Made by a program: the position numbers and the translations under genes | Shown: positions 1 to 5,458 of the stretch, piece by piece | Layout: every line of letters starts with the position of its first letter | How positions within the stretch are numbered: position 1 is the first letter of the stretch | DNA from: Oscillospiraceae bacterium | GTDB lineage: Bacteria; Bacillota; Clostridia; Oscillospirales; Oscillospiraceae | Direction of reading: 5' to 3' | DNA: 32,809 nt | NCBI GenBank assembly: GCA_017419715.1 | Contig: JAFOKO010000083.1 | Span: 1 to 32,809, forward strand | The notes under the pieces: model-generated | What the model saw: the letters and a program-made list of their open reading frames with translations, nothing else | What the model was told of the DNA's origin: nothing | The model's database searches: none

Positions 1-709
1 AAGCCTTCTGCGGGTTGACACGAGCGGAAGCCTTCTGCGGGTTGTTGCTGATGCCGGCAGCGCCCTTGGCAACATGGATGGTCTTGACAGTGTTCTTCAG
101 ATACACAATGCCACCCTTGGGGCCGGGGATCGCGCCGCGGACCACGATCATGTTGAGCTCGGGGTCGACCTTGACGACGATGAGGTTCTGAACAGTGGTC
201 TGCTCATTGCCCATCTGGCCGGCACCGATGTGGCCCTTGAAGATGCGGGCGGGGGTGGAAGTGGAGCCCATGGAGCCCGCGTGACGATGGACGGGACCGC
301 CGCCGTGAGAGGTGGGGGTGCGCTGTGCGCCGAAGCGCTTGATGGCGCCCTGGTAGCCGTGGCCCTTGGAGGTGCCGGTGACATCGATGTGGTCGCCCTT
401 GGCGAAGACATCCGCCTTGACCTCGTCGCCGACATTCATTTCGGCAGCCTTGTCCAGTTTGAATTCTTTCAGGTGCTTTTTGAAGGCGACGCCAGCCTTG
501 GAGAGGTGGCCTCTCTCGGGCTTGCTCAGCTTGGCTTCCTTGACATCCTCATAGCCGAGCTGCACAGCGGCGTAGCCGTCTTTTTCGTTGGTCTTCTTCT
601 GAGTGACGACGCAGGGACCCGCTTCAATGACAGTAACGGGGATCACATGGCCGGTCTCATCGAAGATCTGGGTCATGCCCACTTTCTTGCCGATGATTGC
701 TTTCTGCAT
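1..709 (-). CDS. rplC: 50S ribosomal protein L3 (partial, 3' end outside window)
   Basis: Ribosomal protein L3 initiates 50S assembly and reaches toward the peptidyl transferase centre. The start ATG at 709 follows an AGGAG site, and the N-terminus [16 protein letters not shown] is typical of L3. The conserved central region ([13 protein letters not shown], then HRHAGSMGS) and a C-terminal PGPKGG are all readable. L3 is normally about 210 residues and ends soon after that motif. Here 236 codons are present without a stop, and the tail contains a 9-residue repeat (NPQKASARV, then NPQKA) that runs off the window edge. It lies 119 nt behind rpsJ in the S10 operon. Identity is secure; the length and role of the tail are unknown. 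Confidence 0.97.
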   Translation of the reverse strand, partial: MQKAIIGKKVGMTQIFDETGHVIPVTVIEAGPCVVTQKKTNEKDGYAAVQLGYEDVKEAKLSKPERGHLSKAGVAFKKHLKEFKLDKAAEMNVGDEVKADVFAKGDHIDVTGTSKGHGYQGAIKRFGAQRTPTSHGGGPVHRHAGSMGSTSTPARIFKGHIGAGQMGNEQTTVQNLIVVKVDPELNMIVVRGAIPGPKGGIVYLKNTVKTIHVAKGAAGISNNPQKASARVNPQKA

Positions 710-780
710 GATGTTTACTCCTTTTTAGGTTATTGGTTGACATACGCGGACATTGGGTGCCGTTGGTCTGCCAACTTGAC

Positions 781-803
781 CTGTCCGCCCTTGCGACGGA
801 CAG
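781..803 (-). other. Hairpin in the rpsJ-rplC spacer
   Basis: The 119-nt gap between rpsJ and rplC contains a 7-bp stem (CTGTCCG with CGGACAG) around a 9-nt loop. No U-run follows, so it is not a classical terminator. It may be an RNA processing site or affect L3 translation. Only the pairing is seen; the role is inferred. Confidence 0.4.
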
Positions 804-828
804 CTTGCTGCATCCAATTTACAATGGA

Positions 829-1140
829 TCACAGCTTTATCTCAATCTCAACGCCAGCGGGAAGGTCGAGAGCCATGAGAGACTCCACAGTCTTCTGGTT
901 GGGGTTGAGAATATCGATCAGACGCTTATGGGTTCTGCGCTCGAACTGCTCCCGGGAATCCTTATACTTGAAGGTTGCGCGCAGGATGGTGACGACCTCT
1001 TTCTTGCTGGGCAGGGGAATGGGGCCGGAGACGGAAGCGCCGTTGCGCTTGGCGGTCTCGACGATCTTCTCCGCGCTGGAGTCGATGAGCTGATGATCGT
1101 AAGCCTTGAGGCGGATACGGATCATTTCCTGGTTTGCCAT
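829..1140 (-). CDS. rpsJ: 30S ribosomal protein S10 (NusE)
   Basis: S10 is a 30S head protein and, as NusE, the partner of NusB/NusG in transcription antitermination. The 103-residue product has the full family length and sequence ([20 protein letters not shown] at the start, GPIPLPSKK in the middle, RTHKRLIDI, and the terminal PAGVEIEI). The ATG at 1140 follows AGGAGG with 8-nt spacing. It is the first gene of the S10 operon, with rplC next, transcribed from the promoter at 1415-1443 through a long leader. Confidence 0.98.
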   Translation of the reverse strand: MANQEMIRIRLKAYDHQLIDSSAEKIVETAKRNGASVSGPIPLPSKKEVVTILRATFKYKDSREQFERRTHKRLIDILNPNQKTVESLMALDLPAGVEIEIKL

Positions 1141-1408
1141 GTTGATTTCCTCCTAAATAATCGTACTCAGTTTTCATTTGTCTCGCTGGGTACGGTCAAG
1201 AAGTATCGCACGCTTTGCCGTGCGTATCATTCCCCGTGCATGAAAATTGGCCGACTTGTGCCGGCCAAGCGCTTCACGGGGCGATATACGCCGCGTTCAG
1301 ACTCTTCTCAGCCGCCCGATGACCGGACATACTCCGCGGAAGTTACCGTGTTTCCACGCAATCTCCCGCTTCATCGCAGTGCCGCGCATGGTTCTCCCAT
1401 TCGCAAGC
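1141..1408 (-). promoter_or_regulatory. Structured 5' leader of the S10 operon
   Basis: About 270 nt separate the promoter from rpsJ. The region has an outer stem CCCCGTG/CACGGGG (1232-1238 with 1275-1281) enclosing a second stem, TTGGCCG/CGGCCAA. Closer to rpsJ is a hairpin CGCACG-(6 nt)-CGTGCG at 1207-1224. S10 operons are autoregulated through leaders bound by L4 in some bacteria. Whether this leader does the same is inference. Confidence 0.6.
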
Positions 1409-1414
1409 CTCCGT

Positions 1415-1443
1415 AGTATACAACACACACGGCTGAATGTCAA
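1415..1443 (-). promoter_or_regulatory. S10 operon promoter
   Basis: Reading the minus strand, TTGACA (1443-1438) is followed by a 17-nt spacer and TATACT (1420-1415). This is a near-consensus housekeeping sigma promoter, as expected for a ribosomal operon. The segment from 1444 to 1596, between it and the XRE gene, is AT-rich; I see no gene or convincing terminator there. Confidence 0.85.
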
Positions 1444-1596
1444 GAACTATTTTGACTTTTTTATAAATTTTTCAAGAAAAGATTGTACAGATCCCATGGC
1501 AGTTTTGCGAATAATTTCCGCCACAAGATATAGTGGTCAGTCAGTCGCAGAACCACAGGAGATCATTGACTTTCCTGTCGATTTTTCTCACTTCGA

Positions 1597-1830
1597 CTAA
1601 CTCTTATCCGCGGCGTTTCGGTGGGACGGCTGATCACTCAGTCCGATCATATAATCCGAGGAAACATGGTAGTATCTGCACAGCGTAATCAGATCCTCGA
1701 TCTTCAGCTCCGCGCGCCCGGCCTCGATATGATTGTAGCCCTGCTGGGATTTTCGAATGATCCGCCCGACCTCCGCCTGGGTCAGGTCACGATCCTCCCG
1801 AAGCGCCCGCAGTCTTTCCCGGTAATTCAT
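1597..1830 (-). CDS. Small XRE-family (Cro/CI-type) repressor
   Basis: A 77-residue protein that is almost entirely a helix-turn-helix domain: MNYRERLRALREDRDLTQ, then AEVGRIIRKSQQGYNHIEAG as the HTH, followed by the typical LxxLCRYYHVSSDYMIGLSD ending. I chose the ATG at 1830 because GGGAGAGG lies 9 nt upstream; longer in-frame extensions would pass through the promoter and operators. It is divergent from the two SHOCT membrane proteins and faces two palindromes in the shared intergenic region, so autorepression plus control of the neighbours is likely. Base composition is more AT-rich than the housekeeping genes. The fold call is firm; the regulon is inferred. Confidence 0.85.
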   Translation of the reverse strand: MNYRERLRALREDRDLTQAEVGRIIRKSQQGYNHIEAGRAELKIEDLITLCRYYHVSSDYMIGLSDQPSHRNAADKS

Positions 1831-1861
1831 ACAGCCATACCTCTCCCGATTGTGTTGGTTT

Positions 1862-1870
1862 ATCATAGCA
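1862..1870 (-). promoter_or_regulatory. Extended -10 promoter of the XRE gene
   Basis: On the minus strand, TG-C-TATGAT forms an extended -10 (TATGAT at 1867-1862). No good -35 is seen at the right distance, which fits an extended -10 promoter. Operator 1 (1872-1886) lies immediately upstream, so bound repressor would cover this promoter. Confidence 0.55.
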
Positions 1871-1871
1871 C

Positions 1872-1886
1872 ACTCAATTATTGAGT
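1872..1886. promoter_or_regulatory. Operator 1, palindrome
   Basis: The 15-bp site ACTCAATTATTGAGT is a perfect palindrome around a central base, adjacent to the XRE -10 element. It is the reverse complement of operator 2, 25 bp away centre to centre. Confidence 0.75.
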
Positions 1887-1887
1887 A

Positions 1888-1916
1888 TTGACATTTACTC
1901 AATAATTGAGTATTAT
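1888..1916 (+). promoter_or_regulatory. Promoter of the SHOCT membrane protein genes
   Basis: TTGACA at 1888-1893, a 17-nt spacer and TATTAT at 1911-1916 form a near-consensus promoter reading toward 1952. Operator 2 occupies the spacer and touches the first base of the -10. Confidence 0.8.
1897..1911. promoter_or_regulatory. Operator 2, palindrome
   Basis: ACTCAATAATTGAGT is a perfect 15-bp palindrome around a central A; with flanking T and A it reaches 17 bp. It sits between the -35 and -10 of the rightward promoter, an ideal place for repression by the small XRE protein. Confidence 0.75.
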
Positions 1917-1951
1917 GATTTCAAAGAACTCACAAAGGAGATGTACGAGCA

Positions 1952-2290
1952 ATGGATTACTTAGTCGTCCTGATTATTGCAGCCGGTCTCGGCTGTATTC
2001 CCGCAAGCATTGCCAAAAACAAAGGGTACAGCTTCGGCCTGTGGTGGTTTTATGGGTGGATGTTTTTTATCATTGCACTCATCCACGCCTGCGTTCTGCC
2101 TGACAAGAACGCGCGGCAAACTCCGATCTATCAATACAATCAATACAATTCCACTCCATACGCTCCGCGTACGACCCCAAGGCAAAGCGCCGCAGATGAA
2201 TTAAAAAAGTATAAGGAGCTGCTCGACCAGGGCGTAATTACCGAAGAGGAGTTTCAGGCAAAAAAGGAGCAGCTTCTCAGACTGATTTGA
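1952..2290 (+). CDS. Small membrane protein with C-terminal SHOCT domain
   Basis: The 112-residue product starts with a hydrophobic segment (residues 1-20), a short KNKGYSFG loop, and a second membrane segment (about 29-49, WWFYGWMFFIIALIHACVL). A Gln/Tyr/Pro-rich linker follows. The C-terminal 30 residues (DELKKYKELLDQGVITEEEF) are a classic SHOCT motif, a short oligomerisation module often found at protein ends. The ATG follows AAAGGAG. It is 13 nt from the next gene, which also ends in SHOCT, suggesting a co-expressed and perhaps co-assembling pair under the XRE repressor. Function unknown; composition is AT-richer than the surrounding chromosome. Confidence 0.8.
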   Translation: MDYLVVLIIAAGLGCIPASIAKNKGYSFGLWWFYGWMFFIIALIHACVLPDKNARQTPIYQYNQYNSTPYAPRTTPRQSAADELKKYKELLDQGVITEEEFQAKKEQLLRLI

Positions 2291-2303
2291 GGGGGATAAC
2301 TGT

Positions 2304-2942
2304 ATGGAACATGAAAAAATCTTCACCAGAGGTTTAATGCGAAAAGAGAATAAGGTTGCTCTCTTTTTCATCATTTTGGGTATAGTCCTGTTTATTATTT
2401 CTCTCTTAGTTTTCAAAAAAGTTTATGATGATGACCTCGGCTGGGGCTACATCGTTCGCAGAGAAGCAAGCAAAGTCTTTTTCCGCTATTTCTTCAAGTT
2501 AAAGTATTATTACGGTTACATCATCATTCTTGGCGTCATTTCATGTGTTGCGGGAATCGTAATCAGCGTCACCACAAAGAATTGTGCAATCACAGTCACA
2601 AATATTGCTGTACACGGGAAAACCCGCGGCAAAGCTGTCAACATTCCGCTCAATCAGATATCTGCGGTACGCACCTGTTCTTTCAGTGGGGTTTCCATTG
2701 CCGCGATTGGAGGCGTACACAATTTCTACGGTGTCATAAATCAAAGAGAAGTAATCGAAACGCTCGCCGCGCTCTTGACAAACCCGCAGCGATTTGGTAC
2801 GCCTTCCGAAAATCAAGTACAACCCAATGACGCTCGTAAAAGCGATACTGAAAAGTTAAAACAATTAAAAGACCTTTTTGACTCCGGTGCCATCACGCAA
2901 GCGGAGTTTGACGCGAAGAAAAAGCAAATCCTCGGTCTGTAA
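2304..2942 (+). CDS. Two-TM membrane protein with C-terminal SHOCT domain
   Basis: A 212-residue protein. Residues about 18-38 (VALFFIILGIVLFIISLLVF) and 70-90 (YGYIIILGVISCVAGIVISV) are membrane segments separated by a charged, aromatic-rich loop. A cytoplasmic beta-rich segment follows (about 95-160, CAITVTNIAVHGKTRGKAV onward) that resembles a PH-like domain. The end is a SHOCT motif (KLKQLKDLFDSGAITQAEFD). GAGGGGG precedes the ATG. It lies 13 nt downstream of the first SHOCT gene. Low-GC codon use suggests recent acquisition. No function can be assigned. Confidence 0.8.
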   Translation: MEHEKIFTRGLMRKENKVALFFIILGIVLFIISLLVFKKVYDDDLGWGYIVRREASKVFFRYFFKLKYYYGYIIILGVISCVAGIVISVTTKNCAITVTNIAVHGKTRGKAVNIPLNQISAVRTCSFSGVSIAAIGGVHNFYGVINQREVIETLAALLTNPQRFGTPSENQVQPNDARKSDTEKLKQLKDLFDSGAITQAEFDAKKKQILGL

Positions 2943-2958
2943 GGTCTGCAATAAAAAC

Positions 2959-3006
2959 AGGCGTTGTCCCAAATCAGCGATACCAAGCTGATTTGAGACA
3001 ACGCCT
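2959..3006. terminator. Long hairpin after the SHOCT genes
   Basis: A 19-bp stem with one mismatch (AGGCGTTGTC-C-CAAATCAG paired with its complement) closes a 10-nt loop just downstream of the second SHOCT gene. The U-run needed for intrinsic termination is on the minus-strand side (TGTTTTTATT); on the plus strand TTCGTC follows. It may act in both directions or mainly against leftward transcription. Confidence 0.6.
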
Positions 3007-3085
3007 TCGTCAACCCTGCGGGCTTTGTATCATTATCCCGTCGTCGTGCGAGCGAGGAGCGGAGAACGCCGTTTCATGACGCAAC

Positions 3086-3102
3086 GCGGGCTATTAGCCC
3101 GC
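3086..3102. repeat. Palindrome GCGGGCT-ATT-AGCCCGC
   Basis: A 7-bp perfect stem with a 3-nt ATT loop, matching the stem-and-triloop format of the window's palindrome family but without a GTAG foot. A near copy with one mismatch is at 15835-15851. It directly precedes the long inverted repeat at 3105. Confidence 0.6.
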
Positions 3103-3104
3103 CC

Positions 3105-3200
3105 GTCATTCTGAGCGAAGCGAAGAATCCGTACCCCCGGTGGCAATGTGGAAAAGGAGAACGGATCCTTCGACTCCGCTGACGCTCCGCTCAGGATGAC
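3105..3200. repeat. Dispersed imperfect inverted repeat ('HPERS'-type)
   Basis: The left arm begins GTCATTCTGAGCG and runs to AAGAATCCGT; the right arm (ACGGATCCTTCG to CTCAGGATGAC) is its imperfect complement, so the roughly 96-bp unit can fold on itself. Frames across it give peptides such as CHPERSVSGVEGS, familiar as spurious proteins in many genomes. A related decayed copy lies at 15874-15925. No protein should be called here. Confidence 0.75.
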
Positions 3201-3244
3201 AGACTTGGGATCCGGTCGCGGCGAAGAATCCGTCCCCCCGTACC

Positions 3245-3272
3245 CTGGTGACTGATGACTGGTGACCGGTGT
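3245..3272. repeat. Degenerate heptamer array
   Basis: Four consecutive 7-nt units: CTGGTGA, CTGATGA, CTGGTGA, CCGGTGT. The reverse complement has the GTCACCA character seen again in the plus-strand heptamers near 18330-18357. Confidence 0.6.
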
Positions 3273-3292
3273 CGGCGGGGAATAACTTTCTG

Positions 3293-3321
3293 TTGTCATC
3301 CCGGTATTTCTGTGGTATCAT
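3293..3321 (+). promoter_or_regulatory. Promoter of the XRE-membrane regulator
   Basis: TTGTCA (3293-3298), 17-nt spacer, TATCAT (3316-3321). The roughly 145 nt between it and the start codon form an untranslated leader with no obvious gene. Confidence 0.65.
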
Positions 3322-3470
3322 TTCAAGGACGGCCCAAGGACGGCCAAAACAGGGGCGGAAACCCACCGGACACAGATGTCCGATGCCATTTTCACGGCAT
3401 TTCTCGCTTTGTGTCGTGGAAAATTGCAGGAGCAGGCCCTATCATAGCACCGAAAGGAGGACACAAGCCC

Positions 3471-4154
3471 ATGGATCAAGTCAAGATCGGCTCGTTTCTG
3501 AAGCAGCTTCGAAAGGAAAAGGAGCTGACCCAGGAAGCGCTGGCCGAACAGCTCCGGGTCTCCAGCCGCACCATATCGCGCTGGGAAACCGGAAGCAATC
3601 TCCCCGATATCGGCCTGCTGGTCGAGATCGCGGAGTTCTATCAAGTCAGCATCCCGGAAATCATCAACGGAGAAAGGAAAAGCGAGACCATGAACCAGGA
3701 AACCAAAGAAACCGCCGTTAAGATGGCGGAGTACAGCAAACAGGAGACAAGAAGCAAGCGTGGGCAGATCGTCGGCGCTCTGCTCGCAGGCTTCGGCCTT
3801 TTTATCATAATTTCCGCGCTGGTCGTTTTCCCCAGCGAAAGTAGTTGGGGCAGCATTTATGCCACCCTCGGCAGTATCGTTTTGCTGGTCGGAATCTTCC
3901 TTGCAAGCAGGCAGCTATTGCCCAAGCTGTGGCATCGCTTCGCCTGTGTTGCCCTGTGCGCCGTTCTGCTCTTCGGCGTGTTCACCCTGACCGATTATGT
4001 TGCGGTCAAATACTCCCATCAGGTACCAAGATTCCACCACACGGTTATCTGGAGTTCCGTACACCCGGATGAGCTCTATTACAAAACTCTGTTTTTCACT
4101 GCCGTGCAGCATAACCCCGGCACGGAAGACGAGTGGGTGGAAATCCTTCCCTGA
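3471..4154 (+). CDS. XRE-family regulator with C-terminal membrane domain
   Basis: A 227-residue protein. Residues 1-65 are a helix-turn-helix domain (LRKEKELTQEALAEQLRVSS, then RTISRWETGSNLPDI), ending in the INGE motif common in Clostridia regulators of this type. After a charged linker come three predicted membrane segments (about 98-118, 125-146 and 152-174) and a short extracytoplasmic tail. Such HTH-membrane fusions may sense envelope or membrane state; no ligand can be named. The ATG at 3471 is chosen because AAAGGAGG lies 10 nt upstream and the HTH starts right there. It is monocistronic: its own promoter is at 3293 and a terminator at 4168. Confidence 0.85.
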   Translation: MDQVKIGSFLKQLRKEKELTQEALAEQLRVSSRTISRWETGSNLPDIGLLVEIAEFYQVSIPEIINGERKSETMNQETKETAVKMAEYSKQETRSKRGQIVGALLAGFGLFIIISALVVFPSESSWGSIYATLGSIVLLVGIFLASRQLLPKLWHRFACVALCAVLLFGVFTLTDYVAVKYSHQVPRFHHTVIWSSVHPDELYYKTLFFTAVQHNPGTEDEWVEILP

Positions 4155-4167
4155 CACGTAAATCTGC

Positions 4168-4211
4168 AAAACAACGGCTCCCTGCCATTGCAGAGAGCCG
4201 TTGTTTTCTTT
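4168..4211. terminator. Bidirectional intrinsic terminator
   Basis: A perfect 13-bp stem (AAAACAACGGCTC with GAGCCGTTGTTTT) with TTTTCTTTT on the plus-strand side and a T-rich exit on the minus side. It ends both the XRE-membrane regulator and the seven-gene recJ-to-thioesterase operon converging from the right. Confidence 0.9.
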
Positions 4212-4254
4212 TGCCATTCCGTTGGGCGCGTCATTCTGAACTCTGAACCTCGCG

Positions 4255-4980
4255 CTACCTGTCCAGCTTCAGGAACACTGCGGGCTTGCCGTCGGCGCGG
4301 AGCGCGGCCAGCTCCCAGCCGGTTTCGGTGACGCGGCGGCGGACGCTGAGCACATCACCCTCGAAGCAGGGGGCACGGAAGATGATCTCCACCCCGCTCT
4401 GGGGCATGGCCTTCTGCTCCTCCACGGACAGCAGGCCCAGAAAGGCGCGAAGATAGGCCACATTGTTCATGTGACCCAGCAGGTCAATATCCGTGGAGCG
4501 CACCCGGTACTCGCCCAGGGGCTCGGCCTCTGTAAAGTCCGGGTCGAGCCGCGCAAAGGGGGCCGGATAGGACGGCTCCTTCCCCAGCTCCAGCTCTGCG
4601 GGGAAAACCCCCGCCGTCGCACGGGGGCGCCCGGTGGCGGCATCCATGACGGCCCACTCTGTCTTGCCCTCAGCCAGCAGAACGCCGTCCTGCTCCAACC
4701 GGTATTCCCGAATGGCGCGGACGCGCTCCGGCACCAGCGGGCGGGTGGACAGCGTGACTTTTTCCATCATCCGGGGCCGCCGGAGGATATGCGCCTTGGT
4801 CTTCACCGTGATCCAGTACATGCCCCGTTCTACCAGCGCGTCCTCCCCCACGCCGAGCCGCTCAGCATGCAGGGTGGCAATATCCATAAACCAGGCAAAC
4901 AGATCCGGAATGGACAGCTTGACCGCCCAGTCGCAGGAAGAGGGAAGAACTGTCATTTCTTGTGTCAAGTTTGCTTCCAT
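4255..4980 (-). CDS. Acyl-ACP thioesterase (FatA/FatB-like, double hotdog)
   Basis: This 241-residue protein should hydrolyse acyl-ACP to release free fatty acids in the cytoplasm. It shows two hotdog halves: an N-terminal half with FAWFMDIATLHAERLG and WITVKTKAHILRRP, and a second half containing the family signature around DIDLLGHMNNVAYLRA, where the Asp, Asn and His match the known catalytic region. Length is normal for bacterial members. I take the ATG at 4980 (AAAGGAG 8 nt upstream) rather than the adjacent TTG. It is the last gene of the operon before the terminator at 4168-4211, separated from the NusG domain II gene by a REPIN-like repeat. Confidence 0.88.
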   Translation of the reverse strand: MEANLTQEMTVLPSSCDWAVKLSIPDLFAWFMDIATLHAERLGVGEDALVERGMYWITVKTKAHILRRPRMMEKVTLSTRPLVPERVRAIREYRLEQDGVLLAEGKTEWAVMDAATGRPRATAGVFPAELELGKEPSYPAPFARLDPDFTEAEPLGEYRVRSTDIDLLGHMNNVAYLRAFLGLLSVEEQKAMPQSGVEIIFRAPCFEGDVLSVRRRVTETGWELAALRADGKPAVFLKLDR

Positions 4981-5002
4981 CAAAAGTTCTCCTTTATATT
5001 AT

Positions 5003-5050
5003 GTAGGGACGGCACCCTGCCGTCCGCAGACAAGCAATGCTTGTCCCCAC
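5003..5050. repeat. REPIN-like palindrome pair
   Basis: The left unit is GTAGGG followed by ACGGCA-CCC-TGCCGT and CCGC. The right unit is inverted: ACAAGC-AAT-GCTTGT then CCCCAC, one base from the usual CCCTAC. The two hairpins face each other with a 6-nt linker. It sits between the NusG domain II gene and the thioesterase start. Confidence 0.75.
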
Positions 5051-5056
5051 GCTCGG

Positions 5057-5458
5057 TCATCGCACCGCGCCGTCCACGCCGCCGCTGTCGGAAAACTGGA
5101 TCGACACGCGATTCGGCAGGCAGACGATGGGCGGGCCGCTGTTTTGCGGGCCGCATCGGACACAGTCGGCATCCGGGCAGGAGGCGGCGGTGACGGCCAG
5201 CTTGCCGCCGGAAACCGACAGAACATTCCAGCCCTCGGCGGATTCGATCCGGTATTCGCCGTCTTGGGACAGGTCGATGGTTCGAAGCAAGACGCCGTCC
5301 ACCCAGATCTCCGCCGTGCTTGCGGGCTTCGCTCCCAGGTATTGCAGCGCCGTCAAGCCCGCAAGAAGCAGAAACATCGCGCCGAAAATCATGGCCCACG
5401 CCCGGGTGCTCAGGTGCGGGGTAGGACGGGGAGCCCGTCCCCTACGGATGCGGCTCAT
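5057..5458 (-). CDS. NusG domain II-containing membrane-anchored protein
   Basis: The 133-residue product has a short basic N-terminus, one membrane segment (about 21-42, AWAMIFGAMFLLLAGLTALQ) and an extracytoplasmic beta domain. The C-terminal pattern SCPDADCVRCG...GPPIVCLPNRVSI is typical of NusG domain II (COG5341-like) proteins, which are unrelated in role to transcription factor NusG. These are often neighbours of ApbE and membrane redox genes. The ATG overlaps the apbE stop by 4 nt (ATGA), so translation is probably coupled. Residues about 5-13 (RRGRAPRPT) are encoded by a GTAG-framed palindrome, so the N-terminus was likely altered by repeat insertion. Exact function unknown. Confidence 0.85.
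   Translation of the reverse strand: MSRIRRGRAPRPTPHLSTRAWAMIFGAMFLLLAGLTALQYLGAKPASTAEIWVDGVLLRTIDLSQDGEYRIESAEGWNVLSVSGGKLAVTAASCPDADCVRCGPQNSGPPIVCLPNRVSIQFSDSGGVDGAVR
5421..5445. repeat. GTAG-framed palindrome inside coding sequence
   Basis: A single hairpin (ACGGG-GAG-CCCGT) framed by GTAGG and CCCCTAC, nearly a complete palindrome. It lies within the first 13 codons of the NusG domain II gene. Confidence 0.7.

Noticed and set aside
3245..3272. Possible CRISPR-like array
   Set aside because: Units are contiguous 7-mers without spacers, and no cas gene is near.
3033..3366. Overlapping short frames giving HPERS-type peptides
   Set aside because: They arise from a non-coding dispersed repeat; no start signals, and the same peptide is a familiar false annotation.
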